Shown here piece after piece: positions 37,560 to 48,345 of a DNA stretch of 64,000 bases. Both the position numbers and the translations under genes were made by a program. A model generated the notes under the pieces. It did not search any database. It was not told where the DNA came from and saw only the letters and a list, made by a program, of their open reading frames with translations. Origin of the DNA: Gymnothorax reevesii (lineage: Eukaryota > Chordata > Actinopteri > Anguilliformes > Muraenidae); the NCBI GenBank assembly GCA_029721435.1, contig CM056580.1:75355367-75419366 (forward strand). Reading direction: 5' to 3'. Positions within the stretch are counted from its first letter, which is position 1, and every line of letters begins with the position of its first letter.

Positions 37560-40500
37560 GTAAGTATATTCTCTTACAGCCTCTAACACAGGAAGCTTCA
37601 GAATTTGGAGGTGGAATTTGTTGCGTTTCAATCATAATAAAAATTATGTAAAAGTATTTGTTGTATTGCCTTACTGCCACAATGGCAGCACTGAAATTTC
37701 AGAGAAGTTAACATTTTTGGTAAAATGTACATTGTAAGTAAATTATTTTACTGAATTTATCCTATTATTTAGTTACATTACATTGCATCAAGAAACAATC
37801 TGTGTCTGATTGCCAATGCATCGTTGACAAAATTTGGAAACAAGCTATGAAAGGAAAATGATTGAGAACTGGTAAGGGCTTATAACTGGTGTGAAGGGAT
37901 CTTTCTTATTGTGAAAGATATACTTGTGTGTGAAATAGCTGCATTATTGCATAAAAAATTTGAATTTCATGTCATTGGAAAACTGAATGCAATTCAATTA
38001 TTATGAAAATCATTATTTGAATTTGAACTAAATCATTTGAAATCTAATTCTGAAAATAAATAGAACTTTTCGGTTTTTGAAAGAGAAATTTGAAGTGAGG
38101 CTCATGATCAATATACATCTAAAATTCAGGCTGAATAAGCGAACATTCAGCATTCTAAAAACATTCAATTTCTCAATGCATTTAGTTTTTCAAATTCAAA
38201 TTAAATTTATGAATCGATTGCAAAACTGCCGCTGATTGACAGGGTCAGAACTAACACAGACAAAAGGTCAGTACACATTTTATTAATTCTCTTGGTCAGG
38301 CGGTCCAGGGCCTCATTTCTTGATAGCGATTGATAATAGAACTCTAAAAGGCTTCACTACATGCAATCTTTACTTGTGTTTCCCAAAGTAACACTTGCAG
38401 TGGGACTGCGCGCACGGCTGTTAAGGTGCTTTTGGGAAACGAGGCCCAGGTTAAGAACGACTATAGTTTGGATTTGTGGCTTTAGTGTCTGATAAGATAA
38501 TGTCAGATAAAGCTGATTCAAAACTTCCCATTTCCCATTATTCAGCATTAATATCAATATTGTATTCACTGCAGACAGCTGTGGGCTTCCCTGAAATATG
38601 ATCTTCACAACCGCAAACAGAATTTGTTAGCTAAAATTTGCTTTGTCTCAGTATCGACTTTACTCATGGCTGCAACCCCTCATTAATTCTCCCCTCTCCC
38701 CTCCATGATCAGTAATCTTTGTAGAGCTTCAGCTAACTCACTGTTTACCACTTTTGCTCCCACAGTTGAACATATTACAGAGAATTGGGTCCAGGGGTTA
38801 GAGTTACGGTTAAAGTTAGGGAAATCAGCAGTGACTCGCCTAAAAGAAGGTAGTTTAACGGAGATGATAAGGCGTTATGTTAGTTTGGCGGATGGAATCA
38901 AGTGACGACCCCTAAAAATGCAGCCTTCAAAGGATGCAGCCTAGGCTTTGAGATTCACCCCCTACGTTATCGTGCAGGCGGTCTTTCCTGTCCTTTCTCC
39001 CGTCGGCCGCTGACCGCCGGCAACGCAGGCTATCTTCTTCATGACTTCAAGCAGTTGAGTCGCAATTTATAGCAGCAGTACCAATATGCATCACCTGCTG
39101 GGCTTGAAAGCTAAAAAGGCAAAATTCATGCTTTAGGCCGACTATCTTTCCTGCTTGTCCCCTGATGTCTGTTAGAAAAAAAAGGACAGAAAAGTGATTT
39201 TGAAAGACTTACCCAAGATTTACACCATACGTGTATTCGGTTCGTCTCTACCTTGCAGCGTGTTTGATCCATGCTTTGTCGTCCGTCAACACCCATCGGT
39301 TGCGTTTTTACTGCACACCAGGTCATGACGGCTAGAGCAACCAGCCCAATGAGCGAGCCTGATGAGATCATGCAGTAATTCCAGAATCACATGTTATCGC
39401 CCGAGATAAATGATACATGTTGCCTTAAGTGCAACTACAAACAGGCAACAGCCTTTTTTCTTTACCAAAATGATTGTGGAATAGTTGACTTGCTTCGATT
39501 TGTATATTTTTCGAGATTTTGTGCTTCTATCATGGATAAGTAACCATTATATGAATGGATGCCCTTAATTTCCTGTTTGTGTTGGGTTTGTCATTTGTGT
39601 GGAAAGTGTTCTGTCAATTAAGGTTAGCCTCCGTAGCCCACAATACGTATTCATTTTCAAATTTCATGTATTTTGCATGAATTTTAGTTTCAAACTTCAG
39701 CTTGTAATTTAAAAAAAGTGGCAAAATTCAACTTCAGTTCAAAATTTAATATCAGACGGTCTGATAAAAACTCAAAATAATATTCGTATTCAATTCTCTG
39801 CATTCAAATACAGTTTTTCGAGGGCCTGATAACTTACAACATACTTATTCGTCGAATTTCACACCTATCATTCGAATTATTTATTCATTCATTATTTTAC
39901 TTTCCAACTCATGGACTTGGTTTGTCAAGAAATGTAATTAATTGAGGCATTTTGCCTTCTTCGTGTAGACACGACCGTTAATTCCGCTTTGCTCAGTGTC
40001 ACTGTATCATAGTGCCCTCTGCTGGCGATTCTACACGAGTCAGATGAGGTAATCGGGCAGAGGCCGTATAGCTTCAAGCCCTTATCTCTATTATACTTTT
40101 AGACCCCAAAATTAAAGGAATTGTAAATTCCACTAATGCCTGCCAGTGGAAAGAAGGATGAAATACTTTATTATTTTTATTCTTTTAAATTATAGTATTT
40201 GGGCAAATGTCTAATTCATCCCTTGTTATTTGAGATTGTGATTTCCACTTCTCGTCCCATTCTGCATGTGCAGAAGTATTTAGCTGTGGCTTTGCTCCTC
40301 TGCTCTCTAGTGGACCTTCTCCATGGTGCCTGTTACCAGTTGGCCCCGTTAAAGCCAGGTAATACTTTATAATCAACGTGTATCGCAAGTCATTGTAATT
40401 GCATTCTGACAAAGAACAACTGGGATGATAAATAGTGAAATGAACTGAGTGAAAACACTGAGAAAACACCCCTATGAAAGAATACAGATTAGTATTTCAC

Positions 40501-40867
40501 CCTAGATTTTGACCGCTGGCAGTTTGTGGCAATGCTGTGTCTGTTTAGGTGAAACCGAGTGCGTGGACCTCGTGGACCGTACCAGGCATGCCCCTGGCTC
40601 TTCCTGGACAAACTCTGCCTGTCAGGACTGCACCTGCTCAGGGTGCTGTGACGCGTATGTACAGTATAAAATATGCTTAATACTATAAGCAACCCAATCG
40701 AATACCCTCTTCTGAAAGGTCTGTTTGCGATTGGTAGGTTTCAGAGGCCCACGTCTATTCCCGAGGACTGCATGATGGAGTTCGACAAGGAACTGTGTGA
40801 ATACAAGGTGTTCAAGAAGACTGACACTACAAAGCCCTGCAAAGTTTTAGGTGCAGTCGGGAAGTAA
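37557..40867 (+). CDS. msmb: Beta-microseminoprotein-like secreted protein (107 aa, 4 coding exons)
   Basis: The exons are 37557-37559 (ATG only), 40274-40358, 40549-40654 and 40738-40867. Introns are about 2.7 kb, 190 bp and 83 bp, all GT-AG and phase-consistent. The protein starts MKYLAVALLLCSLVDLLHGA, a clear signal peptide, and then holds ten cysteines: CYQ, TECVD, ACQDCTCSGCC, EDCMM, ELCEYKVFKK and KPCK. Count, spacing and size match beta-microseminoproteins (human about 114 aa), small disulphide-rich secreted proteins of seminal plasma and mucosa with unsettled function. The family's conserved ELCEYKVFKK-type stretch is present. The ATG-only exon is the least certain part. No defect is seen. 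Confidence 0.85.
37600..40270 (+). other. MSMB-like intron 1
   Basis: The intron is AT-rich. It holds a decayed MITE at about 38310-38452 (GGGCCTCATTTCTTGAT at the left, TTTTGGGAAACGAGGCCC at the right). Otherwise there is no recognised element. A 66-codon frame at 38705-38905 is not supported as a gene. Confidence 0.5.
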
Positions 40868-41006
40868 AGAAATAATGCAATCAAATTGGTAAAATTGTCT
40901 TCTGTGGACAAATGTTGAGAGTAAGCATGCGCGCAAAAACAGTCATACAATGCATCTGGTTTATCAAATGTAATTGAGATGTGCATGCGAAATTAAATCT
41001 ATCTAA

Positions 41007-41012
41007 AATAAA
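41007..41012 (+). terminator. Polyadenylation signal of the MSMB-like gene
   Basis: A canonical AATAAA lies 140 bp after the stop codon, in an AT-rich 3' UTR. Confidence 0.6.
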
Positions 41013-41556
41013 ATGTTTAATGGAGTAAAAAGAATAGTTTGTGTGCCTGAAGTATTTGTCTGATGTGCTTTTTGAACTTTAGTTTAAAATTAAGGGATTA
41101 AATTATGGATGTGTCTAGATTTTTTTTTTAAATTCCTTCAGATAATTGTTGAATTTGCAACTGCAGCAGATGTACATCCAATATTACTTTCAGCCCTGAT
41201 CTTATTGGCCCATCAAGGAAATGCAGTCATAGTGCTTGATTGATGACTTTAAATAACATGAAGCAGTATTGTCACAGTCCTCTGCAGCAGCCTCTTTCTT
41301 GGAACTTAAATTATTAGCCCAGTTTCCACAGAACAAAATCCTGACATACAGGTGTTTCTATGCTGCAGCCCTCCCGGTCCTCTCCTTGACTCTAAGCAGT
41401 GAACAACTGTGTGCAGTTAACTGGCTTGAATGGGAAATGAGGCAGACTGCATTTCCATCCATCCACAGACTTTGAAATTAATCTAACCTGCATAGCTGAC
41501 TCTAAAAACCCAAAAGAAACGCATTCAGGCATGGGGAGATTAACCTTTGAAATTTT

Positions 41557-42873
41557 TGTCCGGTCTGGACAGGTTTTTCCAGGATACATGCTCCCTCCAG
41601 ACCCAAAAGCCATTCTACTTTTTCCATTCATTGCACTTGATTACGGACCTCTAGCACCTATACTAAATAAGACTTCCCAATTTTAGCTACCACTCCACAC
41701 TCTTTGTCTGGCTTTTGCCTCCGTGGCTTGTGTCTAGCAGACCTCAGTTCTCATTGTGTTTCTTGAATTTGGATTTCTGAGTTCCGATTATAGCTTTGTC
41801 TGTTTCTTTGTAATTCCAGCCCCAGTTTCCAGTTAGTATTCTTATTATCCCGCCCTGCGTAAAATGGAGGGGGATTTAGGCATTGCCCCGTCTGTCGGTC
41901 TGTCTGTCCGTCCATAATCATTTTTCCGGAGCAGAACTCAGAAACTATGCAAGATATCAGCATCAAACTTGGAACACGTGTTCTATGTATAGTCTACATG
42001 TGCCTTTTGCTACTTTGGAAATTTCTGGATTCCTATTTTAGTCATTTCCATGAAAATAAATCTGGACTCAGCGCAAATAAGACTGCGTTCATTTGTGAGC
42101 AGAACTGAAAAACTGTAAGACATCAGTACCAAACTTTGTACATGTATTCCATATATAGTCTAGATGTGCCTTTTGCACTTTGGAAACTTCAGGATTACAA
42201 TTTTTGCCATTTCCATCGAAACAAATCTGGAGTTAGTGCATATCAGGCTTACTTCGTTTTCGGAGCAGAGCTCAAAAACCGTTCAATATATTTTACTGAA
42301 ACTTTGCATGTGCATTACCCACATACTGAAGTGGTGCCTTTTGATATTTTCAGATTTCTGAAGGAAAAAAAAAAAAAAAAAAAAAACATTTCCAAGGAAA
42401 CAAGTTGGATTTGGACTCTGTACAGAGATAGGTTTGTTTCCAAAGCAGAACTCAAAAACCGTTCATTATATATTTCTGAAACTTTGTATGTGCATTACCC
42501 AAGTACTGAAAGGGTGCCTTTTCATATCTTCAAATTTCTGAAATGGCTCATACTCAGGGATGGGTTTGTTTCCGGAGCAGAACTAAAACACTGTTCGTTT
42601 ATGACTCTTGTTTTATTATTGCCTTTGTCAACATTTGGTTCATAGTCTTTGGTAGGTGTGGCCAGGACAAGCTTCCAGGTAATTCCACTGGTTAATCACC
42701 TCAACATTCTTGTTTGAATTTCTTTGAAAGTGTAGGATTGACATGACTTTCACAAATAATCAGGGGCCGGGGGGATATGTCATCTTCTGATGACTCGTCT
42801 TGTTAAGTCTTTCTATAAAGCCTTCATTTAGACTCCCTCCTCAGTCTCGTTCTCCTACTTCCTGAGCCAACTG
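41557..42873 (+). repeat. 5' LTR of the non-autonomous element, with inserted tandem-repeat block
   Basis: LTR sequence is continuous at 41557-41850 and 42780-42873. Between them lies an unrelated repeat block. Removing that block gives an LTR of about 390 bp. Confidence 0.6.
41850..42780. repeat. Inserted block of diverged ~165 bp tandem repeats
   Basis: A GAGCAGAACTCAGAAAC-like motif recurs at about 41932, 42098, 42262, 42441 and 42575. Each is followed by AAACTT-GCATGT-like and GTGCCTTTTG-like text. A 24-base A tract lies at 42366-42388. The open frame at 42136-42645 is a product of the repeats (AELKNRS-ETL-VHYP occurs twice). The left end carries GTCTGTCGGTCTGTCTGTCC. Confidence 0.65.
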
Positions 42874-43202
42874 TGACAGGAAGCCAGACCACAAACCGAT
42901 GAAACAGGCCTCCAATCTCCTGTTCCGATCCCGTCACAACGCCTGGTAATGTGACCCTGAGGGTGTTCTGCCGCCCTTCTCCTGTGACCCCACGAGGGTG
43001 TTCGGCCACTCAATCCAGTCCCCCGGCTCAGAGAGGACTGCCGCTACCTGCCCCCGGTCCAGCTCCTGTTCTCTTTTCCCCAGTCTCCTGTTCCATACCT
43101 GTTTGCTCTCAAGGACCCTGGACCCTGGAGAGTGGCTCCCCTGAAGGGCCGGAGGGGGTAATGTCAGGTCTGGACTGGGTTTTCCAGGTGATGTTCCCCC
43201 TT

Positions 43203-44819
43203 GTAAAACCCCAAAAGAGCAATAACCAAAAGGCGGATATTGCCCGGGTTGAAGGCCTCAGGTATTCTCCTAGTCTAACTTTAATTAGAGCATTCTTCTG
43301 GCTGGTGTGAATCACAATATAATGGATATTTTTCACCGTCCGAGGACGGGGCATGAAAGCGCAATGGTTACGATCGATCTGACTCCATAGAACAAATAGA
43401 ATACAAAATTTGGTTATATCCTCGTTAAAAATCTGACTCCAAATTAGAATTAGAATTGAAACAGCATGCGTGAATCTCAGGGCAGTTACGCACCCGAACT
43501 CTGTCTGCGAAAACCATTGTCACTAAGCAAAACACCCCCTAGGGTTAAAATAGGCGTCACTGCCTGGTCTAATTCGACAATACTTCCATTGGATAGAGGA
43601 GACTGTCACGGTAGCAACATCAGGCAAATAGCTCTGAGTATGAACGTACCACGAACCTAGGTTTATGTATATCAAAGGGCCCCTTAGAAAGGTTAACCAA
43701 TAGCTAAATCTTAAGAGCCGATAATTTCATAACCCCTAAATAGGTAGAACCCAATCTCAATCTAACTTAGAAGTATCGCTACCTACACATGTCTTGGTAG
43801 GAGTCTCCCCTTAAGTCCCAATCGCAACAAGGCCAGAAAGAATATACAATGAGAACACGCAAGCTGGAAAAGGAATAACAATAATTTAATTCACCAGGTA
43901 GGCACAACTTGAATCAAACAAATCAATGATAAACCAATTACCGTTACATATAATTTAGAAGGATTTAGAGTATTTTCATACCTGGAAAAGATGAATGACC
44001 ACGTGGAACTAAAGTCGCTCCACGTGGTCGGGGAGAATTCACACGCTTCCCCGCTCCGGAACAAGGTGACATGTGACCCCTCCCCAACTCACCTAAGCTC
44101 GTCAGATGTTGAATAAAAAAGGACAGGACAGGACAGAATAAGAGACAAGAAAAGAAGAGAAGCCCCGCCCCCTTTGGATCTCGTACCTTTAAAGACTCCA
44201 AACCACGCCTCCGAAAAAGGTAGAGGGAAGGTTGGCCGAATCAGAGTTTTACTGGCCTAGGCGATAAGATAATTTGCACAGGGAGACTAGGGTAGTTGCT
44301 TGAATGAATCTTACAAACGAACCATAATTCCAAGGGAAATGAAACATGTTCCATTCAACTCCTTGGACTCCCCCGAGAATAAAGAGACCAAACATGATAG
44401 GAATGTGTGCTAAAATGATGCAGTTGTCATGGAAAAGCCTTAAAATGGAATATTATAGCCCAATAGTGTGATAAATATATGAGAGGTTCCTTTTAGGATA
44501 TTAAACATAATCAAAATATGAATTTGATAGAGGTTTAAGTTGTTTTAAGCCAATTGAAGTAGCTGTGCTTTAACTTCAATGAAACCAGTGAATTTGAGTT
44601 CCAGAGATGCTGGGCCTGCTAGACTTGATGGCTCCCACCACCCGCCGTGGGGAACAAGGATGCTACTCTCACCGGCAGGCTGTAGGATTGTAAAAGTTAA
44701 CTGCTCGCTCTGGATTGTGTCAGATCACCCAAACATTCAGATTTTACCAGCGTAATGAGCATGTGTTCCAACACTAGGATTTTTGACCCATGTTTTGAGC
44801 TAAATCAAATATTCAGGTT
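43203..44819. other. Unidentified insertion with a CACGTG hairpin
   Basis: This ~1.6 kb block separates two parts of the 3' LTR. On the minus strand it looks promoter- or leader-like: a GC-rich stretch, a GTGAGT donor near 44085-44096, and an 11 bp perfect stem at 43997-44029. No coding or terminal-repeat evidence identifies it. Confidence 0.4.
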
Positions 44820-44936
44820 CTACACCCTTCAGACCCAAAAACCACTCCACATTTCCCATTTATCCCACTTGATTACCTATCTCCGGCACCTGTACCCGAT
44901 AAGACTTCCGTATTTTAGCTAACACTCCACACTCAG

Positions 44937-45948
44937 GCTGCGACCGAATAGTTAAAAAAAATTATGGCCTATCCTCCAATTCTGAACCACTTTTCTTTAA
45001 CCTTTTATGGAAAATTTCATAAGGTAAAGGAGTAAAAGGGAATTCCTAACAACTTAGGAACACAACCGTGGTAATTAGAGAATCTGAATGCACTTACACA
45101 AGGCAATATGATCATAAGTCCCCTGCCCATCATAAATGTTTCTTTACCCGATTGGCCAGAAGAATGGTTGCTACTTTAAATATTGCTCCAGGGTAGAATG
45201 GTGGGATAGCGTTATTTCCTCTCTTTCCTAAAAGGACGGTTCGGTGTACCAATAGACTGTATGAAAAATGGATGCAGCACCTGGGTCTGAAAAGTGAGGT
45301 CAATGCGGAAGGCTCTAAAAATTGCATTCCATTTAATGGCCAGCAGTTGGTGACATAGGTGGTTACAGAAAGAGGTTCAATGCTATAGAAGTTGATGAGA
45401 AAATGACCCTACTTTCCCACCCTATATATTATTTCAAAAATGATTTTCCACATTATGGTATCTATCGCAGGTTTCGAGTCTCCTTCATGATGTCCATTTT
45501 TGTGAATTACGTTCCAAAATAGACTAGAATAAAGGATAAAACCAGAATATGCTTTAGGGGCGTGGTTATCCTTTGGTCTTCGACAGATACGGTCAGATCC
45601 ACCTCTTGCTCCTCCTTGGATCTTCAATTCGCGCTCTTGTCCAATAGGAATCACATCCGGTTTCAAAATGACAAAATGGCGCAATTCAAATTGCCAAAAT
45701 CAAGGCTTCCTGAATAGTATGCTGAAATCAATGGGTGACGTCACTATTGCTTTGTCCATCTTTTTATATAGTCTATGGGTGTACCCTATGCAAAAGGTGG
45801 TAAATTGAGAAGCACTGAGACACCTTTCCTTATAATATCAAGAATTTGAATACACTTATCATGGCTGTCATGTAAGTATTTCCGGATCAGTTTTTAAAGG
45901 TTAGGTACTTTCCTAGCCAAAAAAGACTGTTCGGACGCAGCCTCAGTC
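44937..45948. mobile_element. MITE/DNA transposon with AGGCTGCGWCCGAA termini
   Basis: It begins AGGCTGCGACCGAATAGT and ends CTGTTCGGACGCAGCCT, an inverted pair typical of a common fish DNA transposon family. It interrupts the 3' LTR exactly between CCACACTC and the continuing CGGTCTGGCTTTTG text. No transposase was found in its ~1 kb. Confidence 0.7.
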
Positions 45949-46192
45949 GGTCTGGCTTTTGTCTCTGTGGCTTGTATTTTGCAGACCTCATTTCCCTTTG
46001 TGTTTCCCAAATGCTGAATTTGGATTTCTGCCTGAATTCTGATTACTTCTTTGTTTTTTTTTTCTTTCTTTCTTTGCTCATAATTCCAGCCTTGGTTGCC
46101 ATTCTGTATTTTCTTGTTCAGTCTTTCTATTAAACATTAGTTTAGATTCCCTCCTCAGTCTCATTTTCCTTGCTCCTGAACCCCTCGACAAT

Positions 46193-46405
46193 TATAGAAC
46201 ACTTGATGAATAAATGCACCCCTCAAACGCATCGTCTATACTATGATTGATTATAGCTTACTGTAATCAAGAGTAATAGTTTAAATTGACTAAAATTGAA
46301 TAAATTGAATATTCCATTCAAATATTACAAAAGTATTTTAAATCAATAACATTCAGTGGGCTTAAGAGTAATTGGCACCCAGACTGAAAATGAACAAAAA
46401 ATACT
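46193..46405. other. Short spacer, AT-rich
   Basis: No feature is visible between the LTR end and the Tc1-like element. Confidence 0.4.
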
Positions 46406-46406
46406 A

Positions 46407-48011
46407 CAAAACCCAAAACCAGTGAAGTTAGCATGTTATGTTAATCATAGATTAAAACAGAATACAATAATTTGCAAATCCTTTTCAACTTATATTCAAT
46501 TGAATACACTGCAAAGACAAGATGTTTAATGTTCAAACTGAGAAACTTTTTTTTTTTTTGCAAATAATCATTAACTTAGAATTAAAAGGCAGCAACACAT
46601 TGCAAAAAAGTTGGCACAGGGGCCTTTTTACCAATTTGTTACATCGCCTTTCCTTTTAACGACACTCAGTAAACGTTTGGGAACTGAGGAGATCAATTTT
46701 TGAAGCTTTTCAGGTGGAACTCTTTCCCATTCTTGCTTGATGTACAGCTTAAGTTGTTCAACAGTCCGGGATCTCCGCTGTCGCATTTTGCGCTTCATAA
46801 TGCGCCACACATTTTCAATGGGAGACAGGTCTGGACTACAGGCAGGCCAGTCTAGTACCCGCACTCTTTTACTACGGAGCCATGCTGTTGTAACACGTGC
46901 AGAATGTGGCTTGGCATTATCTTGCTGAAATAAGCAGGGGCGTCCATGGAAAAGACGTTGCTTGGATGGCAACATAGTTGCTCCAAAACCTGTATGTACC
47001 TTTCAGCATTAATGGTGCCTTCACATATGTGTAAGTTGCCCATGCCTTGGGCACTAATACACCCCATACCATCACAGATGCTGGCTTTTGAACTTTGCGC
47101 CTATAACAGTCCGGATGGTTCTTTTCCTCTTTGGTCCAGAGGACATGACGTCCACAGTTTCCAAAAACAATTTGGCATGTGGACACGTCAGACCGCAGAA
47201 CACTTTTCCACTTTGCATCAGTCCATCTTAGATGAGCTTGGGCCCAGCGAAGCCGGCGGCATTTCTGGGTGCTGTTGATAAATGGCTTTCGCTTTGCATC
47301 GTAGAGTTTTAACTTGCACTTGCAGATGCAGCAACGAACTGTAGTTACTGACAGTGGATTTCTGAAGTGTTCCTGAGCCCATGTGGTGATGTCCTTTACA
47401 CACTGATTTCGGTTTTTGATGCAGTACTGCCTGAGGGATCGAAGGTCAGGGGCATTCAATGTTGGTTTTCGGCCTTGTCGCTTACGTGCAGTGATTTCTC
47501 CAGATTCTCTGAACCTTTTGACGACATTACGGATCGTAGATGATGAAATCCCTAAATTTCTTGCAATAGCTCGTTGAGGAATGTTGTTTTCAAACTGTTC
47601 GACAATCAGCTCACGCATTTGTTCACTAAGTGGTGACCCTCGCCACATCCTTGTTTGTGAATGACTGAGCATTTCAGGGAAGCTGCTTTTATACCCAATC
47701 ATGGCACCCACCTGTTCCTAATTAGCCCGTACACCTGTGGGATGTTCCAAATAAGTGTTTGATGAGCATTCCTCAACTCTCTCAGTCTTTTTTGCTACTT
47801 GTGCCAGCTTTTTTGAAACATGTTGCAGGAATCAAATTCCAAATGAGCTAATATTTGCAAAAAATTACAAAGTTTACCTGTTCGAACATTAAGTAACTTG
47901 TCTTTGCAGTGTATTCAATTGAATATAGGTTGAAAAGGATTTGCAAATCATTGTATTCTGTTTTTATTTACGATTTACACAACGTGCCCACTTCACTGGT
48001 TTTGGGTTTTG
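46407..48011 (-). mobile_element. Tc1-like transposon, full length (1.6 kb)
   Basis: It is flanked by TA (46405-46406 and 48012-48013). The ends are CAAAACCCAAAACCAGTGAA and its inverted partner TTCACTGGTTTTGGGTTTTG. Long inverted arms continue with TTTGCAAATCCTTTTCAAC and a second paired block, CAAAGACAAG-TTAATGTTC. Transposase lies between them on the minus strand. Confidence 0.9.
46628..47711 (-). pseudogene. Tc1-like transposase with two frameshifts
   Basis: Minus-strand frames at 46917-47711, 46852-47067 and 46628-46975 overlap to cover the protein. The N-terminus has a helix-turn-helix DNA-binding region (AIARNLGISSSTIRNVVKRF) and an RKRQGRKPTL linker. The catalytic triad is visible as Asp in LRSDVS, Asp in FQQDNAKPHSARVTTAW, and Glu in SPIENVWRIMKRK. 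Frame changes occur near 47050 and near 46975. The copy therefore cannot make a full protein, but few changes disable it. Confidence 0.85.
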
Positions 48012-48345
48012 TACTTAATAATCACATGTATAGGAATTATCATTTTCTACACACAAGAATTCGTGATCATCTAAAAACAAACCGGAGTACTGATCTGAAA
48101 CTGCATTTACTAAGTAGTGCTCAATTCATAGAAGCTTCTTTGCTATATTAAAACTAACATGACAAACAAATGGATAATACTAAAGTAAATGGTTAATATT
48201 CACACAGTTGTGTAGTACAATGTCCAAGGTAATCCTAGTAAATGTCCCAATGCGATGATGGAATGGTCCCCAAGAAGATATCCAAGAAAGTCCATGAATT
48301 TCCATGAAGTACAAGAATTTGAGTCCCTGTGCAGCCGACAATGTA

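Larger units (their letters stand above)
41557..46191 (+). mobile_element. Non-autonomous LTR retrotransposon, both LTRs broken by insertions
   Basis: The left LTR starts TGTCCGGTCTGGAC at 41557 and ends AACTGTGACA at about 42873. The right LTR starts TGTCAGGTCTGGAC at 43164, after the polypurine stretch GGGCCGGAGGGGGTAA, and ends CCCTCGACA near 46191. The two align in three blocks (start, CCAGACCCAAAA region, and the CTCCCTCCTCAGTCTC end). Flanks are ATTTT and ATTAT, a plausible 5 bp duplication with one change. The internal part is only ~290 bp, with a decayed pol/env-like end and no intact frame. Confidence 0.7.
43164..46191 (+). repeat. 3' LTR of the non-autonomous element, with two insertions
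   Basis: LTR blocks are about 43164-43202, 44820-44936 and 45949-46191. The insertions are about 43203-44819 (unidentified) and 44937-45948 (a MITE with inverted ends). Confidence 0.6.

Noticed and set aside
42136..42645. 169-codon gene
   Set aside because: The frame spans a diverged tandem repeat and an A24 tract; no initiation context, splice sites or homologue.
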